Part shown: one piece after another, positions 30,322 to 38,089 of the stretch
Position numbering within the stretch: position 1 is the stretch's first letter
How the letters are laid out: the number at the start of each line of letters is the position of its first letter
Source of the DNA: Thermomicrobiales bacterium
GTDB lineage: Bacteria > Chloroflexota > Chloroflexia > Thermomicrobiales > CADCWN01
Reading direction: 5' to 3'
NCBI GenBank assembly: GCA_030446685.1
Contig: JAUJMV010000004.1
Location: 214,729 to 260,430, forward strand
DNA: 45,702 nt
The notes under the pieces: generated by a model
What the model was told of the DNA's origin: nothing
Databases searched by the model: none
The model's input: the letters and a program-made list of their open reading frames with translations, nothing else
Position numbers and translations under genes: made by a program

Positions 30322-33111
30322 TCAATCCGCGGCGATCTCCACCGGCTCCGCGCGGGCCACGCGCACCGCGGCGAACTTGAACTCCGGCGTGCCGGTGTGC
30401 GGCTCGAACGCCTCGCTGGTCAGGCGGTTGAACGGCGCCTGCGGAAAGTGGGGCCGCATGCGGATCAGCCCCGCCGATGTCGCCTCGGCGACGTGCGCGC
30501 GAACCCGCACCGCCCCGCGCCGCGAGGTGATTTCGACCAGGTCGCCGTCGCGGACACCGGCGCGGGCGGCGTCGTCCGGGTGGATGTCGATCGCCGGCTC
30601 CGGCTCCAGCGCCATCGGGCCGGTCGAGCGGCGCGTCCGCTCGCCGGTGTCCCAGTGGTTGAGCGACGCCATCACCTGGAGGATCAGCGGGAATTCGGCA
30701 TCGGTGCCCTCGGCGGCGGGCGTGTGACGGGCCGGGATGAACCGCGCCTTGCCGGACGGCGTCGCGAAGCCGTCGAGGTGCAGGGTCGGCGTGCCCGGAT
30801 GATCGGCCGCCGGGACCGGCCACTGCAGGCCGTTCGTGTCGATCCGCCGGTAGCCGATCCCCGCGTAGTCGGGCACGAGCTGCGCGATCTCGTCCATGAT
30901 CTGGCTGGGGTGGCGGAAGGGCAGCTCGTAGCCCAAGCGCCGCATCATCTCGACCAGGATCTGCCAGTCGGGGCGGCTCCCGGCGATCGGCGGGATCGCC
31001 CGGCGCACGCGCTGCACGCGCCGGTCGAGGTTGGTGTAGGTGCCGTCCTTCTCGAAGCCGCTCGACGAGGGCAGGACCACGTCCGCCAGTTGCGCGGTCG
31101 GCGTCAGGAAGAGATCCTGCACCACCAGGAACTCGACCCCCTCCAGCGCCCGCTCCATCCGCGCCTGGTTCGGCGCGGAGTCGATCAGATCCTCGCCCTG
31201 CACCCAGAGCGCCCGCACCTTGCGGCTCTCGATGGCATGGGGCAGCTCGGTCAGCGTGTAGCCGGCCTCCGACGGCAGCGGGCGGATCGGCGCGGCCCCG
31301 CGCGGGCCGGGCGCCCAGCGCGACAGCCACAGCTCCTCGAAGCGGGCGCGGGCCTCGGCGTCGTCGACCGGCGCGTAGCCGGGCAGCGCGTTCGGCATGA
31401 CCCCCATGTCCGACGCGCCCTGCGTGTTGTTGTCGCCGACGTAGGTGTTGACCCCGGCGTACTCGCGCCCGACGTTGCCGGTGACCAGCGCCAGGTTGTT
31501 GAGCGCCAGGACATTGTCGACGCCGCCGATGTGCTGCGTCAGCCCGTTCCCGAAGAAGGCGGCCGCCGGCCCCCACTCGGTCTGCCCCTGCCGGTGGTTG
31601 TGGCCGCTGGCGTAGAGCCGCGCCGCCTTGGCGATCTCCTCCGCCGGGACGCCGGTGATCTCGGCGACGCGCTCCAGCCCGTAGTCGTCGAGCGAGGCCC
31701 GCCACCCGTCGAAGCCCTCGGTGCGCCCCTCGATGAACGACTGGTGCGCCAGCCCCTCGTCGAGGATGTACCGCGCCATCCCGTTCAGCAGCGCCCCGTC
31801 GGTCCCCGGCTTCGGCTTGAGCCAGACGTTCGCGACGTCGCAGAGGAGGTTCCAGTGCGGGTCGATCACGATCAGCCCCGCCGGGTCGCCGTGGGTGCGC
31901 ACCGCGATGTTGACCCAGTAGGAGGCGATCGCGTGCGTCTCCGGCATGTTCGCCCCGACGACCAGGAAGCACTTCATGTCGCGGATCTCGTCGATCGAGT
32001 TTGTGCTCGCCGGCAGACCGAACGACTGGGTCAGGGCGCGCTGCCAGGGGGCCTGGCTGTAGCGCGTCTTGGTGTCGAGGTTGTTGGTGCCCATCACCAC
32101 GCGGGTGAAGAGCTGGAAGAGGTACGCCTCCTCGTTGGTCACCTTGGTCGAGCCGGCGCCGAAGAACGAGCCGTCCCGGTAGTCGCGCAGGCGCATCGCG
32201 ATGTAGCCGAACGCCTCGTCCCAGGAGGCCGGGTCGAAGCGGTCGCCGCGGCGGATCAGCGGCGTCTTGAGGCGGTCGGGGTCCTGCGCGTAGTCGTAGC
32301 CCCAGCGGCCCTTCACGCAGAGGTAGCCCTTGTTGACCCCCTCGTAGAGGATGCCGTCCATCCGCTTCAGCTCGCCGCTGATCGTGCGCGCGTCGATCTG
32401 GCAGCCGACCGCGCAGTAGTGGCAGGTGGTGACCGTGTGGTCCATCTTCCACTCGTGGTCGGTGTAGTTGCGGTCGAGGAGCGCGCCGACCGGGCAGACC
32501 GCGATGCAGTTGCCGCAGTGGGTGCACTTCGTGTCGGCCAGGCTGTTGCCGAAGGCCGGCACGACCTCGGAGCTGTAGCCGCGCTCCGCCATGGTGATCG
32601 CGGTCGCCCCGACGATCTCGTCGCAGACGCGCACGCACTGCGAGCAGATCACGCAGCGGTCGAGCTTGTAGGAAATCAGCGGCGAGTAGGCGCGCATCTC
32701 TTCCGCGCGCTTCGGGCGGCGGAAGGGGTTGTTGTAGACGTTGTACTCGTAGGTGTAGTCCTGCATCTTGCACTCGCCCGACTTGTCGCAGACGGGGCAG
32801 TCGAGCGCGTGGTCGATCAGGAAGAAGCGCATCATGTCCTGCCGCGCCTGGATGCAGGCGGGGGAGTGGGTGGAGATCTCCATCCCCTCCTTCAGCGGCG
32901 TCGAGCAGCCCTCGACGATCCCGCCGCGCCGGCCATGCACCTCGATCATGCACATCCGGCAGGAGCCCCAGGGGCGCAGGCTCGGCTCGTAGCAGAAGTT
33001 GGGGATCTCGATCCCGTTGATCCGCGCGGCCTCGATCGCCAGCGTGCCGTCCGGCACCTGGTACTGTTTCCCGTTAATCGTGCAGGTAATCAGCGGCTGC
33101 GTCTTCGGCAT
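30322..33111 (-). CDS. nuoG: NuoG / formate-dehydrogenase-alpha-like subunit
   Basis: A 929-residue iron-sulfur and molybdopterin-type protein. The [2Fe-2S] ferredoxin domain has C40, C51, C54 and C69; the His/Cys site follows (H101, C105, C108, C114). A full two-cluster ferredoxin part has CVICSQCVRVC (153-163) and CTHCGNCIAVC (196-206); the Mo-domain [4Fe-4S] begins at CHYCAVGC (230-237) and C265. The whole looks more like a formate dehydrogenase alpha subunit than E. coli NuoG. The position that holds Sec or Cys at the Mo site of FDH is S352 in TKTRYSQAPW, so formate oxidation is unlikely. ATG at 33111. With nuoE and nuoF absent, this subunit may bind another electron donor. Confidence 0.9.
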   Translation of the reverse strand: MPKTQPLITCTINGKQYQVPDGTLAIEAARINGIEIPNFCYEPSLRPWGSCRMCMIEVHGRRGGIVEGCSTPLKEGMEISTHSPACIQARQDMMRFFLIDHALDCPVCDKSGECKMQDYTYEYNVYNNPFRRPKRAEEMRAYSPLISYKLDRCVICSQCVRVCDEIVGATAITMAERGYSSEVVPAFGNSLADTKCTHCGNCIAVCPVGALLDRNYTDHEWKMDHTVTTCHYCAVGCQIDARTISGELKRMDGILYEGVNKGYLCVKGRWGYDYAQDPDRLKTPLIRRGDRFDPASWDEAFGYIAMRLRDYRDGSFFGAGSTKVTNEEAYLFQLFTRVVMGTNNLDTKTRYSQAPWQRALTQSFGLPASTNSIDEIRDMKCFLVVGANMPETHAIASYWVNIAVRTHGDPAGLIVIDPHWNLLCDVANVWLKPKPGTDGALLNGMARYILDEGLAHQSFIEGRTEGFDGWRASLDDYGLERVAEITGVPAEEIAKAARLYASGHNHRQGQTEWGPAAAFFGNGLTQHIGGVDNVLALNNLALVTGNVGREYAGVNTYVGDNNTQGASDMGVMPNALPGYAPVDDAEARARFEELWLSRWAPGPRGAAPIRPLPSEAGYTLTELPHAIESRKVRALWVQGEDLIDSAPNQARMERALEGVEFLVVQDLFLTPTAQLADVVLPSSSGFEKDGTYTNLDRRVQRVRRAIPPIAGSRPDWQILVEMMRRLGYELPFRHPSQIMDEIAQLVPDYAGIGYRRIDTNGLQWPVPAADHPGTPTLHLDGFATPSGKARFIPARHTPAAEGTDAEFPLILQVMASLNHWDTGERTRRSTGPMALEPEPAIDIHPDDAARAGVRDGDLVEITSRRGAVRVRAHVAEATSAGLIRMRPHFPQAPFNRLTSEAFEPHTGTPEFKFAAVRVARAEPVEIAAD

Positions 33112-33127
33112 AGCTCCCCTTTGGAGT

Positions 33128-33148
33128 AGTCGTCAGTCGCCAGTCGTC
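33128..33148. repeat. Heptamer repeats before nuoG
   Basis: AGTCGTC, AGTCGCC, AGTCGTC lie at exact 7-bp steps and include the stop codon of the small gene at 33133. No complementary arm is found nearby. Confidence 0.72.
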
Positions 33149-33408
33149 AGGAGATGCGCGCCTCTGCCGTCTGCGTTTTCCCGCTCGATCTGCTTGAGAC
33201 CCTTGCCCTGGTAGGTAGCCAGGAAGCAGCCGGCCAGGAATGCCTCCACCTCCTGCGGCGTGCGCGCGCTGAATTGCAGTTGATCGCCATCAAGGAGATC
33301 GAGCGAACCCTCACGCTCCGCCAGGGACAGGGTCCAGGTGCGCGACGCATTGAGTGCCATCAGCATTTCCTGCACGCCTGGCGGGACTGGAAAGTGTGGC
33401 ACACCCAT
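33133..33408 (-). CDS. Small protein next to the HYD1 domain, possible immunity partner
   Basis: A 91-residue acidic protein I do not recognise. ATG at 33408 has GGAGG seven nt upstream, a strong ribosome site. It reads as a compact alpha/beta fold: NASRTWTLSLAEREGSLDLL, GDQLQFSARTPQEVEAFLAG, FLATYQGKGLKQIE. It lies 17 nt after the stop of the HYD1-type domain gene and ends 21 nt before nuoG. Size, acidity and position suit an immunity protein for that toxin-like domain, but this is an inference from context only. It has no place in known complex I. Confidence 0.65.
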   Translation of the reverse strand: MGVPHFPVPPGVQEMLMALNASRTWTLSLAEREGSLDLLDGDQLQFSARTPQEVEAFLAGCFLATYQGKGLKQIERENADGRGAHLLTTGD

Positions 33409-33425
33409 CGCATGGCCTCCTTCGG

Positions 33426-33839
33426 TTAGCGGAACGCTGTCCGTCCGGAATCGGTGATGCGGATCTGGATCGGATCGTTCCCGGGGCGGAGGTAGATGCT
33501 GTATCCGGCCGCGCCGGTCTGCCCCGCTCCCTCGATGTTCTCGGCGTAGACTCCCCGCACGCGTTCTACCGCCAGCGCCGTGACATCGATACGCAACCAG
33601 TATTCGACCTTCCTCTGGACACGCGACGAGTTGTACAGCGCATGGCTGTAGTCCCCCTGGCTGAATACCCCGTCGGGCGACAAGTCGGTCAAGTACTGCC
33701 CCGCTCCGTGAGTCGCGTAGCCATCACCAGGCCCACCCTGGGACGGATTCAAGACACCGGTGGCGCGGATGCCGTTGAAGCCACGCTCGTCAGTATGGTG
33801 ATAGAGATACCGCGGTGGCTCGACACCACCGTCTCCAAT
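33426..33839 (-). CDS. HYD1-type ADP-ribosyltransferase (polymorphic toxin) domain, no ordinary start
   Basis: The reading PPRYLYHHTDERGFNGIRAT followed by GVLNPS, then HGAGQYLTDLSPDGV and KVEYWLRIDVTALAV matches the HYD1-signature ADP-ribosyltransferase toxin domain (H.TDE..f..I...g.l.PS; G.GqYlTDl.P). Such domains are usually the C-terminal end of large secreted toxins. The frame is open from 33899, but contains no ATG, GTG or TTG before a TTG at 33752, which would cut off the HHTDE motif. An ATT at 33839 after GGGGAGGGGGAG is the only placed start I can offer; the given length (137 residues) uses it. It starts within 20 nt of the nuoD stop. It may be silent, or translated by readthrough or coupling. 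Confidence 0.62.
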   Translation of the reverse strand: MGDGGVEPPRYLYHHTDERGFNGIRATGVLNPSQGGPGDGYATHGAGQYLTDLSPDGVFSQGDYSHALYNSSRVQRKVEYWLRIDVTALAVERVRGVYAENIEGAGQTGAAGYSIYLRPGNDPIQIRITDSGRTAFR

Positions 33840-33858
33840 CTCCGTTCTCCCCCTCCCC

Positions 33859-35097
33859 TCACCGATCGACGTCGCCGAGCACGATGTCGATCGTGCCGAT
33901 CAGGGCGACCATGTCGGCGAGCATCGCCCCCTGGGCGAGCTTGGGGAGGATCTGCAGGTTCCAGAAGCTCGGCGCGCGGTAGTGCAGCCGGTAGGGGATC
34001 GGCGAGCCGTCGCTGATGATGTAGAAGCCGAGCTCCCCCTTCGGCTGCTCGGTCGAGACGTAGACCTCACCCTTCGGCGGGCGCGGCCCCTTGATCGTCC
34101 AGACGAAGTGGCGCTGCATGTCCTCGGCGTTGTACTGCGAGGGCAGGTGCGGCGGCATCACGTAGTTCGACTCGCGCGCCAGGAACGGCCCGCTCGCCGG
34201 CATCTGGTCGAGGCACTGCTCGATCATCGCGCGCGACTGGCGCATCTCCTCCATCCGCACCAGGTAGCGGTCGTAGGTATCGCCATTCTCGCCGATCGGC
34301 ACCTCCCAGTCGAGGCGGTCGTAGACGAGGTAGGGCCGGGCCTTGCGGATGTCGTAGGCGACCCCGGAGGCGCGCAGCAGCGGCCCGGTCAGGGAGTAGG
34401 CGACCGCGTCCTCCGGGCTGATCACCCCGATCCCCTTGGTCCGGTTGAGCCAGATCGGGTTGGCGCTGAGCATGTCCTCGTACTCGCGCATCCGGTCGGG
34501 GAGGATGGCGATGAAGTCGCGGCACTTCTCGACCCAGCCCTCCGGGATGTCGCGCGTGAAGCCGCCGATCTCCATGATGTTGGTCGTCAGGCGTGCGCCG
34601 ATGAACTGCTCGAAGAGGTCGAGGATCATCTCGCGCTCGCGGAAGGCGTAGAGGACCATCGAGAGCGCCCCGAGGTCGAGGCAGTGCGTGCCAAGCCAGA
34701 CCAGGTGCGAGGCGATCCGGCTCAACTCCGCCAGGATCACCCGGAAGTACTCCGCGCGCTCCGGCACCTCCACCCCGCAGAGCTTCTCGATCGCCAGGCA
34801 AATCCCGAGGTTGTTCGAGGGCGCGGCCAGGTAGTCGGTGCGGTCGGTCCAGGGGACCAACTGCGGATAGCGGTGGTTCTCGAAGAGCTTCTCCACCCCG
34901 CGGTGCAGGTAGCCCATCACCGGGCGCGCGGCGGTGATCACCTCGCCCTCCAGGTCGATGACGACGCGGAAGACGCCGTGGGTGCTCGGGTGCTGCGGCC
35001 CCAGGTTGAGCGTGATCGAACGGTGCGCCTCGTCGATCTGCCGCTCATCGATCACCTCGATCGCCGTGCCGCCCGCCGGGAGGATGCTGTTCGCCAT
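33859..35097 (-). CDS. nuoD: NADH-quinone oxidoreductase subunit D
   Basis: A 412-residue peripheral-arm subunit that forms the quinone-binding site with NuoB. LGPQHPSTHGVFRVVIDLEG, VMGYLHRGVEKLFENHRYPQ, MEIGGFTRDIPEGW and SYRA-type YRLHYRAPSFWNLQ are present, with the closing LIGTIDIVLGDVDR. ATG at 35097 follows CGGAG. The gene is intact; the HYD1-like frame begins right after its stop. Confidence 0.95.
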   Translation of the reverse strand: MANSILPAGGTAIEVIDERQIDEAHRSITLNLGPQHPSTHGVFRVVIDLEGEVITAARPVMGYLHRGVEKLFENHRYPQLVPWTDRTDYLAAPSNNLGICLAIEKLCGVEVPERAEYFRVILAELSRIASHLVWLGTHCLDLGALSMVLYAFREREMILDLFEQFIGARLTTNIMEIGGFTRDIPEGWVEKCRDFIAILPDRMREYEDMLSANPIWLNRTKGIGVISPEDAVAYSLTGPLLRASGVAYDIRKARPYLVYDRLDWEVPIGENGDTYDRYLVRMEEMRQSRAMIEQCLDQMPASGPFLARESNYVMPPHLPSQYNAEDMQRHFVWTIKGPRPPKGEVYVSTEQPKGELGFYIISDGSPIPYRLHYRAPSFWNLQILPKLAQGAMLADMVALIGTIDIVLGDVDR

Positions 35098-35112
35098 GTC
35101 GTACTCCGTGTG

Positions 35113-35199
35113 GAGTCGGGAGTAGGGAGTCGGGAGTAGAGAGTGGGCGGTGAAGAAGATCCTTACTCTCTACTCTCTACTCCCGACTCCCTACTCGGT
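35113..35199. repeat. Inverted heptamer repeat between nuoC and nuoD, 25-bp perfect arms
   Basis: GAGTCGG, GAGTAGG, GAGTCGG, GAGTAGA, GAGTGGG cover 35113-35147; ACTCTCT, ACTCTCT, ACTCCCG, ACTCCCT, ACTCGGT cover 35165-35199. The stretch 35120-35144 is exactly complementary to 35172-35196, a 25-bp stem with a 27-nt loop. The right arm includes the nuoC stop codon. Confidence 0.93.
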
Positions 35200-35841
35200 C
35201 AAGCGGACCGGGACATCCTGCTTCTGGAGCCAGCGGTCGGCCTCGTGCCGGTCGCCCTCCTGCGGCACCTCCTTGCGCAGCGGGAACTCGTGCCAGTCGT
35301 CTGGCAGGAGGATGCGGCGCAGGTCGGGGTGGCCGTCGAAGACGATCCCGAACATGTCGTAGGTCTCGCGCTCCGGCCAGTTGGCGCCCGGCCAGACCGG
35401 CGTCACCGAGTCGATCGTGCCCCACTCGTCGAGCGCCGCCTTGAGGCGCAGCGTCTGGTTGTGCGGCACCGAGTAGAGCTGGTAGACCACGTCGAAGCGC
35501 GGGATCTCGCGCAGCTTGATCATGTCGACGCCGCAGAGGTCGGCGATCATGTCGAAGCGCAGATCGGGCTCGTCGCGCAGGAAGAGGCAGACGGGCCGGA
35601 TCGCCTCGTTGCGGATGCGGATCGTCAGTTGCCCCCGGAAGTTGGTGACGCCTTCGATCGCGTCGGGGAACGCCCCGCGGATGCGGGCGACCACGGCGGG
35701 CTCGGCGCGGGGCGCACCCTGCGGCGGCAACGTCCCGGCCGTGTTGCCCTCGCTCTGGGTCGGCCGGGGCGTCTCCCGCTGGCCCTCGGAGGCGGTGCCC
35801 GGCGTGTGGCCGGGGGTGTCGCGCGGCTGCTGCTCCGGCAT
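35191..35841 (-). CDS. nuoC: NADH-quinone oxidoreductase subunit C
   Basis: A 216-residue peripheral-arm subunit. The 30-kDa-subunit signature is ERETYDMFGIVFDGHPDLRR followed by ILLPDDW. The first 45 residues are an extra Pro/Gln/Thr-rich stretch (MPEQQPRDTPGHTPGTASEG) not found in the core family. ATG at 35841 follows GGGAG and lies two nt after the nuoB stop, so nuoB and nuoC are tightly coupled. Confidence 0.94.
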   Translation of the reverse strand: MPEQQPRDTPGHTPGTASEGQRETPRPTQSEGNTAGTLPPQGAPRAEPAVVARIRGAFPDAIEGVTNFRGQLTIRIRNEAIRPVCLFLRDEPDLRFDMIADLCGVDMIKLREIPRFDVVYQLYSVPHNQTLRLKAALDEWGTIDSVTPVWPGANWPERETYDMFGIVFDGHPDLRRILLPDDWHEFPLRKEVPQEGDRHEADRWLQKQDVPVRLTE

Positions 35842-35843
35842 CG

Positions 35844-36506
35844 CTACTCCCCGCTCCCGAGTTGCGGCTGGCCTTCGCCCGTGCGCAGGGTCGAGACCTG
35901 GCGCTCGCCGTGCGGCGACTTGACCAGCACCGTGTGCGCCGCCGGCCCGGCCTGGTTCAGCGAGACGACCCGCTTCAGGCCCGCCTCCTGGCGCTCCTTG
36001 AGCCGCATGTTCTTGGCGACCACCGGCCCTTCCTTCTTGGCGATCGTCTCGTACTTGATCACCCGGTTCTGCAGCTCGAGGATGCCCGCGATCAGCCCCT
36101 CCGGCGTCGGGGGGCAGCCCGAGACGTAGACGTCGACCGGGATGATCCGGTCCACGCCCTGTAGGTGGGAATAGGTGTCGAACGGGCCGCCGAAGTTGGC
36201 GCAGGCGCCCATCGAGATGACCCACTTCGGCTCGGGCATCTGCTCGTAGAGCTGGTAGACCAGCGGGGCCATCTTGTAGGTCACGCTGCCGGAGACGATC
36301 ATCAGGTCGGCCTGGCGCGGCGAGGCGCGGTAGAGCATCCCGAAGCGCTCGGCGAAGTCCCAGCGCGACTGCGCCGCCGAGATCATCTCGATCGCGCAGC
36401 AGGCCAGCCCGAAGGTCAGCGGCCAGAGGCTGGAGCGCCGCGCCCAGTTGAAGAGCGAGTCGACCGTGGTGGTGAGGATATTCTTCTCGAAGCGATTCTC
36501 AAGCAT
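35844..36506 (-). CDS. nuoB: NADH-quinone oxidoreductase subunit B
   Basis: A 220-residue subunit carrying cluster N2, the last electron carrier before quinone. Ligands are C36 and C37 in [12 protein letters not shown]102 in GACANFGG and C131 in [11 protein letters not shown] at 36506 was chosen over a frame start at 36569, since family similarity begins at [20 protein letters not shown]. The tail of about 55 residues ([20 protein letters not shown]) is longer than in E. coli. Confidence 0.95.
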   Translation of the reverse strand: MLENRFEKNILTTTVDSLFNWARRSSLWPLTFGLACCAIEMISAAQSRWDFAERFGMLYRASPRQADLMIVSGSVTYKMAPLVYQLYEQMPEPKWVISMGACANFGGPFDTYSHLQGVDRIIPVDVYVSGCPPTPEGLIAGILELQNRVIKYETIAKKEGPVVAKNMRLKERQEAGLKRVVSLNQAGPAAHTVLVKSPHGERQVSTLRTGEGQPQLGSGE

Positions 36507-36528
36507 CTGCGCCTCACTTCGTTCGGGT

Positions 36529-36618
36529 GGTCGAAGGTCTCGCCGAGGCCAGCGTTGTCGGTCGATCAACTAGTCTGCGTCGAGGGACCTTCGACCTTCG
36601 TCCTTCAGACCTTCGACC
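36529..36618. repeat. Inverted heptamer repeat between nuoA and nuoB
   Basis: GGTCGAAGGTCT (36529-36540) is exactly complementary to AGACCTTCGACC (36607-36618). The right side is a 7-mer array: ACCTTCG, ACCTTCG, TCCTTCA, one extra G, ACCTTCG (36587-36615). Confidence 0.85.
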
Positions 36619-36622
36619 GGCG

Positions 36623-36979
36623 CTAGACCCACTCCAGCGCACCCCGGCGCCAGGCGTAGGCGTAGCCGATCAGCAGGATCACGATGAACAACACCATCTC
36701 GACCAAGCCGAAGAGCCCGAGCTGGTCGAATGCCACGGCCCAGGGGAAGAGGAAGATCGCCTCGATGTCGAAGATCACGAAGAGGATCGCGATCACATAG
36801 AAGCGCGGCGTGTAGCGCCCCTTCAGCGGCTCGATGTTCGGCACACCGCTCTCATAGGATTGCAGCTTGCGCGGCGTCGGCTTGTACGGGCGCACCAAGA
36901 CGCCGATGCTCAGCAGGAGCGCGCCGAACCCCAGCACGGTCAGGATCATGATCAGGATGATGGCGTAGTTATCGACCAC
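36623..36979 (-). CDS. nuoA: NADH-quinone oxidoreductase subunit A
   Basis: A 118-residue membrane subunit with three helices. KLQSYESGVPNIEPLKGRYT and FYVIAILFVIFDIEAIFLFP with the conserved acidic residues are diagnostic. GTG at 36979 follows AAGGGGG. It is the first gene of the operon, with the promoter about 65 nt upstream. Confidence 0.95.
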   Translation of the reverse strand: MVDNYAIILIMILTVLGFGALLLSIGVLVRPYKPTPRKLQSYESGVPNIEPLKGRYTPRFYVIAILFVIFDIEAIFLFPWAVAFDQLGLFGLVEMVLFIVILLIGYAYAWRRGALEWV

Positions 36980-37035
36980 GATCGCCCCCTTCGCTCACCG
37001 CTTCCAGCGCGTCCCTGGACCTCTTCCTGCGCCCC

Positions 37036-37080
37036 GTTAACCCTTTGTTAACTATATCACGACCCCCGGAACGGGGGCAA
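37036..37080 (-). promoter_or_regulatory. Promoter of the nuo operon with double GTTAAC site
   Basis: On the minus strand TTGCCC (37080-37075), an 18-nt spacer and TATAGT (37056-37051) form a good -35/-10 pair. GTTAAC occurs at 37047-37052 and 37036-37041 with 5 nt between, overlapping the -10 edge and the start point, where a bound repressor would block initiation. The spacer itself contains CCCCCG-TTC-CGGGGG. The regulator is unknown. Confidence 0.62.
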
Positions 37081-37129
37081 TGAACTTTGTCTCATTCTTC
37101 ACAAATCGCCCCGCGACGCTCCTCGGCGT

Positions 37130-37351
37130 CGCGGGCAATGTGCCGTCTGGGGCAGGCAGGTGCAACTGCGCGCAGCGTTGTACATGGGCACCCTGGCGGC
37201 CACCCGCTTCAACCCTGTCATCGAGGCGTCCTGCGACCGGCTCTGTGCGGCCGGCAAGCCGAGGAAGTCGGCGCTGGTCGCCGGCATGCGCAGGCTGCTG
37301 ACATCCGCAACGCCATGCCAGCGCACCAGGCACCGTGGCGGCACCGGCCGC
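37130..37351 (+). pseudogene. IS110-family transposase, C-terminal remnant (left)
   Basis: The frame reads VQLRAALYMGTLAATRFNPV, CDRLCAAGKPRKSALVAGMR and RLLTSATP, the C-terminal part of IS110-family transposases (R.aLYM.al.A.R.NP.i...Y.RL...GK..K.AlvA.mRKLL). Upstream bases resemble the expected preceding motif but in a shifted frame. No start and no catalytic domain remain. A related remnant lies at 39123, in the same direction. Confidence 0.7.
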
Positions 37352-37477
37352 TGCGGGGGCGGCTGGCGAGGGTTCCGTGCCCGCCACCAATGCGTGACCC
37401 TGCCTCCACCTGCCACGTTGTCCTAAGTAGAGCGGTCCGTCATGGGGATCGCGCGAGCCCGCAGTGGGGGGGAGCCG

Positions 37478-38089
37478 ATGGCGGCATGGTCCCGCGCCAG
37501 GCTCGGCGCCGGCCCGGCGGTCCCGCCGGCGGGTGACCGGGCCGACCCGAGCGACGGCGTGTTGGTCGCCGCGGCCCAGGCCGACCGGCAGGCCTTCGCG
37601 CCGCTCTACGACCGGTACGTCGACCCGGTCTACCGCTACTGCCTCCGTCGGTTGGGCAGCCGGGAGGCCGCCGAGGACGCGACGAGCCAGGTCTTCGCCA
37701 AGGCGTTGGCCGCCCTGCCCGCGTACCGGGACCGCTCCTTCCGCGGCTGGCTCTTCACCATCGCGCACAACGTCGTCAGCGACACCCGCCGGCAGCGGCG
37801 GCCGGTGGCGCCCCTGGCGGACGCCGAGGATCGGGTCGACCCGGCGCCGACGCCGGAGGAGGCCGCGCTCACCGCCGACGAGGGGCGCGCGTTGCGGGCG
37901 CTCCTGGTGCAGCTCCCGGCCGACCAGCGGCGGATCGTGGAATTGCGCCTGGCCGGCCTGACCGGCGTGGAGATCGCCCGCGTCCTGGGCCGCAGCGAGG
38001 GCGCCGTCAAGATGCTCCAGTTCCGGGCGGTGGCCCGGTTGCGGGTCTTGCTGGAGGTCGAACCACGCCCGCAGGGGGGGACGCGATGA
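37478..38089 (+). CDS. ECF-type RNA polymerase sigma factor
   Basis: A 203-residue extracytoplasmic-function sigma factor. Region 2 is PLYDRYVDPVYRYCLRRLGS, DATSQVFAKALAALPAYRDR and SFRGWLFTIAHNVVSDTRRQ (-10 recognition); region 4 is LVQLPADQRRIVELRLAGLT and GRSEGAVKMLQFRAVARLR (-35 recognition). ATG at 37478 follows GGGGGGGAG; an ATG at 37442 would add 12 residues. It overlaps the next gene by 4 nt (ATGA), as sigma/anti-sigma pairs often do. The pair sits between two IS110 remnants, which suggests it arrived on, or was flanked by, mobile DNA. Confidence 0.9.
   Translation: MAAWSRARLGAGPAVPPAGDRADPSDGVLVAAAQADRQAFAPLYDRYVDPVYRYCLRRLGSREAAEDATSQVFAKALAALPAYRDRSFRGWLFTIAHNVVSDTRRQRRPVAPLADAEDRVDPAPTPEEAALTADEGRALRALLVQLPADQRRIVELRLAGLTGVEIARVLGRSEGAVKMLQFRAVARLRVLLEVEPRPQGGTR

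Noticed and set aside
32040..32080. Selenocysteine at the Mo site of the formate-dehydrogenase-like NuoG
   Set aside because: The codon is for Ser (S352) and there is no in-frame UGA or Cys there.
30265..33129. 954-codon open frame on the plus strand opposite nuoG
   Set aside because: It is the antisense shadow of nuoG; GC-rich codon use leaves few stops. Its translation is low in hydrophobic variety and matches no family.
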